This document shows, one piece after another, positions 54,777-64,000 of a stretch of 64,000 nucleotides of DNA. Both the position numbers and the translations under genes were made by a program. Below the pieces are notes generated by a model that was not told where the DNA came from, ran no database searches, and worked only from the letters and a program-made list of their open reading frames with translations. Within the stretch, counting starts at the first letter, position 1; every line of letters starts with the position of its first letter. The stretch is from the NCBI GenBank assembly GCA_019633425.1, contig WSUB01000172.1, positions 9,028 through 73,027 on the forward strand, given 5' to 3'. This stretch comes from Tulasnella sp. 424 (taxonomy: Eukaryota; Basidiomycota; Agaricomycetes; Cantharellales; Tulasnellaceae).

Positions 54777-56553
54777 ATGAAACCCCCGCAAAAGGAGGCC
54801 GTTGCCGAGACTCTTTACATTTTGATGGGAAGTGTCAACAAAGAAAACGATTCCCAGTTCGTGTTCCAGTGAGTGGACTCTAGAGGCTCTTTATGTAATT
54901 ATTTAACCTTTCCCCCTTGCATCCAAAAAGGGAGATCCCGGGGGGATTTGCCCCTCTCTCAAGCCTGCCAGACAATGTGGAAGCTTTGGCCCTCGCCAAG
55001 TCCTGCATCAATAAAGAGCTGGATATGCTCATATCGTCTATGCAACACCGACGTAACCTTGCCGCTCCGATCCATAAACTACCAGTCAAGGACTTGGTCA
55101 TGATACTCGCCCATTTCACCGCATCATCTTCGTTATCGGATGATCGCACCTTCTCGAACTTACGACCGTCAACAAACTGTGGTATCACGCCATCGTCCAC
55201 TCTCCCCAACTTTGGACAGTCCTCGAATCCGACTTTTCTCCCAAGATTGCCAAGCTAGCGGTTCAACGATCCAAAAACCTCCCACTCTCCCTCACTTGGG
55301 ACACCACGGGTTACGACGAGAGCCACCAGCCAGAGCTTGCGGAGATTTTGGAATTGGCAGTTCAAAATTCCGTGCGGCTAAGGTCGATCAACATGACCGT
55401 TCCGGAGTGGAGTCGGCCGAGTGTGAGGAAGCTCCTCGAGTCCAACATGCCGCACTTGGAGAAATTGCGAGTAGAAGCCGCCTTGGAGGCATATTCGGGG
55501 GGAGAACTGCTGGACAAGTTCGAATTATTGGATGGCCCTCCACTTCGGGAGCTATCATTGACCGGGACGTGTCTTTCTTCGTGGAGTTCGCCTAGGCTAT
55601 CGGGGTTGGTGGCACTGGACGTCACAAACCCTCGTTATCCCCCTCCGATTAAGAAACTATTGGTTATCCTGTCCAATTCAACCCAACTTGAGCGGCTCAA
55701 ACTGCGTAACTGCCGTCCCGAAGGTGATTCTTACGATTGGAACCGCCTCTCGGACAGGCCGATCAGCCTTCCACACCTTAAGGATTTGTCCGCAGAAGAT
55801 ATCGGTCGCCCCCATTTCATTGCGCTACTGACTTCGGTGTATGCACCGTCCACTAGGAGCGTTAGGATTTGCACCACCGTTTCGGATTCCGGCGAAAACC
55901 CACTCGAGGAGGTGTGCACGCAGGGAATAACCAGTTGGCGGCTCTGCTCGGACTGGCCAATTCCGAATCCCAGTCATTATGTACCACGATGCCGATAAGC
56001 ATATCGGTGGAAACCTTCCACGTTCGGGTGGAGAGGTTCGGATGCTATATAGCAATCGGGTTCCCAGAGGAACACGATACGAAGTTCGTGGACCTCCTTG
56101 GCCGATTCTTCCTCGCCCTTCCTCAAACCCCCGAAGTCGAATTGTCAATCGGTGCTAGAATACGTGGGGGACGTTGTACGCTTGATCTTTTACCCTGGAG
56201 CCGTAGTCTACGCAAACTCTCTGTGAACAGTGCAGAGATTTGCCGTGCGGTGCTCAAACAGCTAGCACAGGAAACCGTGGACCCAGCCACGGGCGTCACC
56301 GGTTGGGTGTGCCCAAACCTGACCTCCATCCAACTTTCCTACAAGAACGTGTACGCCTGGAACGAGGCAGCACAGTCGGATGGAGTCGCTCTAGAAGCCC
56401 TCATCCGCGCACGTTGGTCTAACAAGGGGGCTGTAGAGCAGCTTTTGGAGTTTACGATTCGGTGCAGGAAGGAGTTTACAAGCATCTGGTCCAGAAACCT
56501 TTTTAAAAGAAGCCATACCATGCCTATCTCTATTAGATACTGAGGATCTTTGA
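54777..56553 (+). pseudogene. FBB3, F-box/LRR-like pseudogene with three frameshifts
   Basis: Exon 1 54777-54868 (92 nt), intron 62 bp, exon 2 from 54931. F-box residues are present (N-L-A-A-P-I-H-K-L-P-V-K-D-L). Compared with FBB1 and FBB4 one A is missing near 55146-55149 (CGCACC for CGCAACC), one base near 55929-55935 (GGAATAACCAG for GGAAACGACCAG) and two bases near 56490. Between the lesions each segment is clearly homologous: L-E-S-N-M-P-H-L-E-K-L-R-V, L-G-L-A-N, W-V-C-P-N-L-T-S-I. It has no separate upstream block of its own, since its promoter region was lost in the joint with FBB2. Confidence 0.85.
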
Positions 56554-57220
56554 CGATGCACTGCCCAGTGGCCGGTTCTTTGATTTCTTGCCATACCTTA
56601 CCTAAGTGTCGGATTTAGCTCCTGGTATTGCCTTGACTTGATCGTACTAGTAGCTTCTTACTTGTGAAAATCAAAATCCTATTATAGTAACCACGAAGCT
56701 ACCCATCTCGAATATAAATCATTGGCCTTCCACAGATTTGACCCCGTCTGGGGGGATCCATAGAGCAAGATCACGCCGAGGGCCGGGACAGGCTTGATGT
56801 TTCTCCGTTAACAACGTTGTGAGGTAGATCCCACCGAGGCGGCACCTCATACAGTACTTCATCCAGTGTGTACCTAACCAATATTTGAGAGCAGAACCTT
56901 GAGCCTCTGGACCATTATCTTGCTCAACGCAGACTCTTTCGGTAACGTAAGGGAACCGAGCTTTGCTCTAAAGTCAATGATGGCCGAAGGAGCGGAAGCA
57001 AAATGTCGTAACGTCGGAGCGGAAAGTCTAAGCAGGGACTCGACGCCACGGTCCACGTGGCAGCACAACATGCCTTTCTTCCAGCCACTTCTCTCTGGCA
57101 GCCCCGTTATAACGCCTATCCTGTAAGTCTAGTGGATTCAACTGCCTCCCGCCATAAGGCACTGACACCTTGCCGTTCCCGAAATAGTCCTGTTTAGTCC
57201 AGGAACGTCCCCGTCGAGTC
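56554..57220. other. intergenic stretch, no gene
   Basis: 3' flank of FBB3 and DNA before the fucosyltransferase-like pseudogene. No recognisable frame. Confidence 0.5.
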
Positions 57221-57221
57221 G

Positions 57222-58640
57222 TTGCAGCCGCCATTTCCCTTTCGGTTTATTCATCTCGGTGTCCTCTCCAATACGATCCCTGTCCTGTTCCCGCTGGCTG
57301 GACGCGAGGATCATGTCGGACCAGGCCCTGAAACACTCAGCGCTGGCACTATCTTCGACTTCCCTCGCTTAAGTCAAGTCATTCAACACCCAGTTCTAGA
57401 TTGGTAAGATGTCAAGATGGGGAGGTTTAATCAACCATGGGGCCGAACGGATTCCACCATGCATAGCGACGATGAAATACTGGGTCGTTGGAGTATTTTT
57501 CTGACTCTCAACGATGCCAAGATCCCATTGGAGCGAGAGATGCACCATTTCTTGCATTTAGGTGAGCTCATGCTTGCACGTGCCTCCGTTAATGAGAATT
57601 GGACTAAGCGGTTGTTTCGCTGTATACTTCAGACGTCCACTACACCGGTGTACCCCCTGGGTCGAACTAAATAACACAGTAGGAGGACACGCCTCCTCCA
57701 AAGCTCTCTCTAAGTTGATCTCGCCTGTTGGTCGCTCTGAAGCACTCTCCGCTCAGCCACCTCTTCCGACCTACAGCAAGCGTCCTCTGCCACCCTCAAC
57801 ACCCCACCCAGAGCCTGACGAACAACTTGCATGTTTCGATAATATGTACTGGGTTTGGTCAGAACAGGTTTGAGAATGGGGAACAAACCCAAGCCCAACA
57901 TGGGATTTTGCAGGAACTCATTTGCATTTTCGGAAGGAGGTGGATAGGATTGCCACGAGGTACCTGCAGAGCGTGTTCGGCTTGAAGGAGGATGATAATG
58001 TGCCACCAGTGAGTGTTAAATGCATTTTCTAAAGATATTGTGGGCATGGGTCAGCGATTGATGGCCGACACTGATTGCTCTCCATCAGTTTGTTTCGATT
58101 CACGCTAGACACGACGACTTTAAGAACCTGTACGGATTCCCCCTTAGTTTCGGCTTTCTACTGGATATTAACCCCTCATTCCCACCTAAGCTGCCAGAAT
58201 TCAGTAGAACCTAAGTCATGTTATGCGCCCTTGAGCGAATATGCTCGCCATGTTCGAGACGTTGTAGTCGAGCTTGCTCGAACGAACGGACCAGATTCAC
58301 CCTTAGCGAACGTCGAAGAAGTGATAGTAACGAGTGACGAGGTTGACCCGGAATGGTGGGACGAAGTGGAAAGGATGGGATGGCGTCATATGAGGTCGTA
58401 TGAGAGTGAGGTTGCTGGGAAATATGGGAAGCGGTGAGGCCAGGGAATTTTGGCAAGGTGTCGAGCAAACACCTAACACTCTACACTCCGATAGATACCC
58501 GGGTATAATTGACTCCATCGTCCAAGCGTCTAAGCGAGAGGAGCTGCATTTGTTGGAACAAGTCAATCTACAATGAGCATCATTGCCGCTAGAAGGGTGA
58601 TCTCTTGGAACAAGGGGCCTTTCAGACTGGTTAGTTCCTA
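57222..58640 (+). pseudogene. O-fucosyltransferase-like pseudogene, 5'-truncated
   Basis: Paralog of the gene at 49873 without its membrane anchor and N-L-K-P segment. Recognisable exons: about 57237-57406 (F-D-F-P-R-L, H-P-V-L-D-W), 57469-57561, 57633-57870 (D-E-Q-L-A-C-F-D-N-M-Y), 57915-58009, 58088-58128 (V-S-I-H-A-R-H-D-D), about 58205-58435 (V-I-V-T-S-D-E-V-D-P-E-W-W) and 58495-58635. Reading frames break inside exons near 57650 and near 58540 (Q-A-S-K then a shift into G-A-A-F-V-G-T). The H-x-R-x-G-D signature reads H-A-R-H-D-D, with Gly replaced. It keeps the D-E-Q-L segment that the other gene lacks. Confidence 0.75.
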
Positions 58641-59250
58641 CTTTCCTTTACCATTCGAGACATCGGTGAGCATTCTCGATGGACATCCTGTACTTTTTAG
58701 GTTGAATGGGCGCACCGATAATATCGACGACGATTCTGGAACTGCTGAAGGGTACCTTAAAATTGGACCATGGCACGAACGACCACGCCAAAGTAGCCCA
58801 CAATTCACTCTATTAATTGATGGGCTTCTCGTCGTAGAACGAGATTCGTTTGAACGTATGTAGGTAACTATCATGGAATGGGGAACGCGGAGCGGGAACA
58901 ACCCCATAAGTCGACGTTCGACTGAAGTCACCAGCTTGAATTCTTGGCCATGTAGCTTCTCTAAATATATATTGCTACCTTTTCCCTGAATATTTCTTGC
59001 GGCGGCCTGTGTCGTTGGAGAGGGGGCTTAATTACTCTGTATTATATTGTCTCATCCAACGGTAGTATAATCTCCAGAATCACGTCATGCAGAAAGTTCA
59101 TGCGGCTCATGTGTGATGTCATTTTAGCTTGTAGCGGCAGCTGTCGTCCAGAACAATGAACGGGATCAATGATAAGACCAAGCGGAGGGCACTTGGGGAC
59201 GAACTGAGTCTGGCCCAGGTACGCACCCGAATTGGCGGGTAGACCAGAGG
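58641..59250. other. intergenic stretch, no gene
   Basis: 3' flank of the pseudogene and DNA ahead of the FBB4 upstream block (59257-59345). A short frame reaching 58863 has no recognisable domain. Confidence 0.5.
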
Positions 59251-59400
59251 TCGGAAACGAACATCCCACGCTTTCCCATTTGGTCCTGACACCACCCTCA
59301 CGCTTGAACATCTGGCCTGCCAATATCCTCCCGATAATCCTCTATTCTTCGCATAAATCTCAAATCTCTAAAGGCTCGATTTCCTGTGACTCGACAGACG

Positions 59401-61186
59401 ATGAAACCCCCGCAAAAAAAGGCCGTTGCCGAGGCTCTTTCTATTTTGATAGGAAGTGTGAACAAAGAAATGGATTCCCAGTTCGTGTTTCAGTGAGTGA
59501 CTTTTAAAGGGTCTTATATATGCGACCTAACCCTTTCCACTTGTATCGAAACAAAGGGAGATTCCGGCAGCAATTGCCTCTCTCTCAAGCTTGCCAGACA
59601 ATGTGGAAGCTTTGGCCCTCGTCAAGTCCTGCATCAATAACGAGCTGGATATGCTTATATCGTCTATGCAACACCGACGTAACCTTGCCGCTCCGATCCA
59701 CAAACTCCCAATCGAGGTCTTGGTCATGATATTCGCCCATTTCACCGCGTCGTCCTCGCTATCGGATGATTACAACCTTCTCGACCTTACGACCGTCAAC
59801 AAACTGTGGTATGACGCCATCGTCCATTCTCCCCAACTCTGGACAGTCCTCGAATCGGACTTCCCGCTCAAGATTAACAAGCTGGTGGTTCAACGATCCA
59901 AAAACCTCCCAATCTCCCTCATTTGGGACAACACGGGTTACGAGAGCGAACAGCCGGAGCTTGCGGGGATTTTGGAATTAGCCGTTCAAAACTCCGTGCG
60001 GCTAAAGTCTATCGAAATGACAGTCCCTAAACCGAGCGAGCTGAATGCGAAGGGGCTTCTCGAGTCGAGCATGCCGCATTTGGAGAAATTGCAAGTGAAA
60101 ACCGTCTGGGTGCCATATTCGGAGGGAGTGTTATTGGAAGAGTTTGAATTAATGGACGGCCCTCCACTTCGGGAGGTCTCGTTGGACGGGATGGGTCTTT
60201 CTTCGTGGAGCTCGCCGAGGCTATCCGGGTTGGTTGCACTGGACCTCACAAAACCTCGCCAACCCCCTTCAGTTGAACAACTATTGGCTATCCTGTCCAA
60301 CTCCACCCAACTCGAACGGCTCAAACTGCGTCAATGGTATCGCAGTGGTACTTCCCCTTGGAAGCCCCTCTCGGATCGGCCAATCACGCTTCCATACCTG
60401 AAGGATTTTGACGTGCAGTACATCGATCCCCCCTATTTTGTTGCGCTATTGACTTCAGTCTATACCCCATCCACCAGGAGCGTTACTATCAACCCTAACC
60501 TTAGGGATTCTGACGGAAATCCATTGGAAGAAGTGTTCGCTCTGGGAGCCGACCAGTTGACAGCTTTGCTTGGACTGGCAAATTCCGGATCGCAGTCACC
60601 AAGCACCCCAATGCCAATAAACATCTCGGTAGACACATTCGAACTTCAAATTGAGAGGTCCGGAAACAACGAAGCAAGAAAGATATCAATCCGGCTTGGC
60701 GAGGAACAGTGTGCACAGGCTGCGAGCCTACTGGGCCAACTCTTCCTCGCACTACCTCATTCTCCCGAAGTGGAATTGTCAATCGACACTGCTGCCAGCT
60801 GGAGATTTGAGGCACTTGATCTTTTACCCTGGAGCCGTAGTCTACGTAAACTCTCCGTCCACTGTGCCGTGATTTGCCGAGCGGTGGTCAAGCAGCTGGC
60901 ACAGCGGACAGTGGACCCAACCGAGGGCGTCACAGCCTGGGTGTGCCCAAACCTGGCCTCCATCGACCTTTGCTACTTGCACAGCGCGGCTGAGGTCGCG
61001 GAACTGGATGGAGTCGCGCTGGAAACTCTCGTCCGCGCACGTTGGTCCGACGCGGGAGCTGTGGACCAGCTTTTGGAGTTTACCATTCGGTTCGAGGCGG
61101 AGGAGTATCCAAGCATCTGGTCCAGAGCGGCCTTTTTAAAAGAAGCCATACCATGTCTATCTCTAGTAGATACAGAGATGGAGTGA
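59401..61186 (+). CDS. FBB4, F-box/LRR-like protein
   Basis: Exon 1 59401-59492 (92 nt, M-K-P-P-Q-K-K-A-V-A-E-A), intron 64 bp, exon 2 59557-61186; 573 residues. F-box at about 65-115 (N-L-A-A-P-I-H-K-L-P-I-E-V-L-V-M-I-F), then L-T-T-V-N-K-L-W-Y-D-A-I. LRR-like body with M-P-H-L-E-K-L-Q-V, P-P-L-R-E-V-S-L, L-P-Y-L-K-D-F and W-V-C-P-N-L-A-S-I, ending S-L-V-D-T-E-M-E. All frames are intact. It has its own conserved upstream block. Predicted SCF substrate adaptor; closest relative in the window is FBB5. Confidence 0.87.
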
Positions 61187-62340
61187 CGTTCGACAATGCA
61201 CTACCCTGAGGTCGGCTTTTGGTATCTTGCCGTATTTTATCTCATGTGTCAGATTCGAACATCTCCTATTATTGCATAGACTTGATCGTACCAGTACTTC
61301 TTACTGTAAAAAATCAATATCTTATTGGCCATGAAGCTACCCCGTCTTGAGAATAAACGCTTGGCCTTCCACACATTTAACTCTGTGTGGGGAGAAGAGT
61401 AGGGTTGGTCCGACTGCTGTTTTTGGAAGGCCCGGCCAGAGTCGGTGCGACTAACGTGCAGCCATTATGCAAACCAGTGTAGACAAGTACGAGAAACTAC
61501 GGTGCAGTGATAAGACAGGACGGGCGCGGGGGAGAATGCGTAGTAAACGTTCAACGGATGCACTGAGGTATTCCGGGAAATTTGAGGGTCTGCATGAGAA
61601 TGAAAAAATATTACAATGTAGAAATTGAAACCAATTGAACGGAGACGTCACGCTCTGACGTTCAGCTACGGACGAGAGATGAATAAGTATCAAGACTGAA
61701 ATAGCCAAAACAGAGATCAACGCGTTATGTGAGCCACCGAGTCGGCATCGCTCGACTTGATTGTAATCCAACCGTGGACGGACTTGCTAGCCCCATCACG
61801 GCTCGGTGACGCGTCGCGGTTAGCTCAGGTACTCGCTGCATCGATAGCGATATCTTTTGCTCCAGACTGTGCGTGGACAAGGCATGCATGCTCTCAGGTG
61901 CCAAAGAGTCGTCCGTTTTGATCGAACTTATGGGTACTAGTGGCCGAGTTTCAGATTTGATTTTCGCTCATTATTAACACCGTATGACTGACATTCGTCG
62001 GCCGAACAGGGCTAAACTATGGGAAGAGAGGGGTTGGAGGAAGATACCCTTTTTCGGAATTTATTTTTGTTCCTTTGCGCCAAGAGTCCCAAGGCGCGTC
62101 ATGCTCAATCGTCACGCTTCTACAATCACGCGGTTGAGGGAGCCTGTATGATCCTTGTGGGACACCTAGAGCTAGAGGTCCTCGATTTTACCGCAAGGAA
62201 GTTCAAACTACCCTAAGGGCGTTACGACGCAGCCCGGTTTGTGCCGAAGCCTCACAAGACGTGTAAGATAAGGATACGAAAGTATGTAGAAAATGCCCCT
62301 TCGGAGGGATTTGGGCCGGTGGCGCGTAGAGTCGAGTGCC
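61187..62340. other. FBB4-FBB5 spacer, no gene
   Basis: No recognisable coding sequence. The FBB upstream block appears at about 62348-62440. Confidence 0.5.
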
Positions 62341-62495
62341 GCGGACAAACGAACATCCCACGCCTTGCGATCCGGTTGCCGACACCACTCTTCGAGTTTG
62401 AACGTCGGGCCTGCCAATATCCTCCCCATAATCTCTCTGCTCTTCGTACAAATCTCAACTCTCTAGAGTCCTCATTTTCTATAACTCAAGAGCCG

Positions 62496-64000
62496 ATGAA
62501 ACCCCCGCAAAAGGAGGCCGTTGCTGAGGCTCTTTCCATCTTGATGGGCAGTGTGAATAAAGAAAACGATACCCAGTTCGTATTTCAGTGAGTGACCTTT
62601 AAAGGCTCTTATATATGCGGGCTAACCATTTTCCCTTCTATCGACACAAAGGGAGATCCCGGTAGCATTTGCCTCTCTCGCAAGCTTGCCAGACAATGTG
62701 GAAGCTTTGGCCCTCGCCAAGGCCTGCATCAATAAAGAGCTGGATACGCTCATTTCGTCTATGCAACACCGAAGTAACCTTGCTGCTCCGATCCACAAAC
62801 TCCCAATCGAGGTCCTGGTCATGATATTCGCCCATTTCACCGCGTCGTCCTCGTTATCGGATAACTGCAGCCTTCTCGAACTTACGACCGTCAACAAGCT
62901 GTGGTACGACGCCATCGTCCACTCTCCCCAACTTTGGACAGTCGTCGAATCGTACTTTTCTCCCAAGATTGCCAAGTTGGTAGTCCAACGGTCCAAAAAC
63001 CTCCCACTCTCCCTCATTTGGGACAACAGAGGTTGCGACGAAAACGAACAGCCGGAGCTTGCAGAGATTTTGGACCTATTAGTTCAAAACTCCGCGCGGC
63101 TAAGGTCTATCAAAATCACCGTCCCGACACGGAGCGAGCCGAGTGTAAGGAGGCTCCTCGAGTCCAACATGCCGCATTTGCAGAAATTGCAAGTGGAAGC
63201 CGTCTGGGAGCCATATTCGGTGGGAGAATCGTTGGAAGAGTTTGAATTAATGGAAGGTCCTCCGCTTCGGGAGATCTCATTGGGCGGGGTGTGTCTTTCT
63301 TCATGGAGCTCACCTCGGCTATCCAGGTTGGTTGCACTAGACATCACAAAGCCTCACCCACCCCCTTCGATTGAACAACTATTGGCTATCCTGGCCAACT
63401 CCACCCAACTCGAGCGGCTCGGGCTGTGTGAATGGTATCGCAGTGGTACTTCCCCTTGGAAGCCCCTCTCGGATCGGCCAATCACGCTTCCACACCTGAA
63501 GGATTTTGACGTGCAGTGCATCGATCGCTCCTATTTTGTTGCGCTATTGACTTCAGTCTATTCCCCATCCACCAGGAGCGTTACTATCAACACTGGCCTT
63601 AATAATTCTGGCGGAAATCCATTGGAAGAGGTGTTCGCTCTGGGAGCCGACCAGTTGACGGCTTTGCTTGGACTGGCAAATTCCGGACCGCAGTCACCAA
63701 GCACCCCAGTAGCAATAAACATCTCGGTAGAAACATCCGAGCTTCAAATTGGGAAGTTCGGAAACAACGAAGCAAGACAGATATTCATCCGGCTTGACGA
63801 GGAACACTGTGCACAGGCTGCGAGCCTCCTGGGCCAACTCTTCCTCGCACTACCTCATCCTCCCGAAGTGGAATTGTCGATCTACACACTTGAGCCGCTT
63901 GACCTTTCCCCCTGGAGCCGTTGTCTGCGTAAGCTCTCCGTCCACTGTACGGTGGTTTGCCGAGCGGTGGTCAAGCAGCTGGCACAGCGGACAGTGGACC
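62496..64000 (+). CDS. FBB5, F-box/LRR-like protein, cut by window end
   Basis: Exon 1 62496-62587 (92 nt, M-K-P-P-Q-K-E-A), intron 64 bp, exon 2 from 62652, open without a stop to the last base. F-box N-L-A-A-P-I-H-K-L-P-I-E-V-L-V-M-I-F and L-T-T-V-N-K-L-W-Y-D-A-I, then the LRR-like body up to V-K-Q-L-A-Q-R-T-V-D. By comparison with FBB4 about 80 residues are missing beyond the window. Compared with FBB4 there is a deletion of several residues near S-I-Y-T-L-E-P-L-D-L. Predicted SCF substrate adaptor. Confidence 0.82.

Overview
The window reads as nuclear DNA of a basidiomycete fungus, most likely an agaricomycete. Coding regions are split by many short introns (54-90 bp, GT..AG). F-box proteins with the core N-L-A-A-P-I-H-x-L-P are amplified, and there are gag-like and DM9 genes, an H-type lectin and basidiomycete-style O-fucosyltransferase-like genes. 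A Cantharellales (Tulasnella-like) source is my guess from general family resemblance only. No rRNA, tRNA or CRISPR was seen. Gene models were built by hand from reading frame, splice signals and comparison between paralogs inside the window.

Layout. (1) 0-9.7 kb holds four copies of a gene family joining retrotransposon-gag-like domains to two DM9 (DUF3421-like) repeats; several copies are damaged. A three-domain H-type lectin gene lies between them. (2) 10-14 kb is an ordinary gene island: a multi-pass membrane protein, the SRP19/Sec65 subunit of the signal recognition particle, and a small single-span membrane protein. (3) 14.4-36.2 kb is an F-box/LRR-like array on the minus strand (called FBA here). 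One old pseudogene is split by a TIR element. A three-gene block (FBA1-FBA2-FBA3, 17.4-27.1 kb) is repeated directly as FBA4-FBA5-FBA6 (27.4-36.2 kb). Block I carries a TIR transposon in a TA site that itself contains a solo LTR; block II has an empty site there. A partial third block follows. (4) 36.9-49.3 kb holds a serine-rich protein, a gene-free stretch of about 6.6 kb rich in T tracts, and an eIF4E2/4EHP-like cap-binding protein with a long N-terminal extension. (5) 49.9-64 kb has an O-fucosyltransferase-like gene and a broken paralog, placed among five copies of a second F-box subfamily (FBB, plus strand). FBB5 runs off the window end.

Both F-box subfamilies share one gene structure: a 92-nt first exon (30 residues starting M-K-[PS]-P), a phase-2 intron of 60-69 bp, and one long second exon. 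Single-frame ORF calling misses the first exon. If expressed, these proteins would be substrate adaptors of SCF ubiquitin ligases. The window shows a birth-and-death array: segmental duplication, frameshifts, an in-frame fusion between neighbouring copies, and transposon insertions. SRP19 and eIF4E2 are housekeeping genes in stable surroundings.
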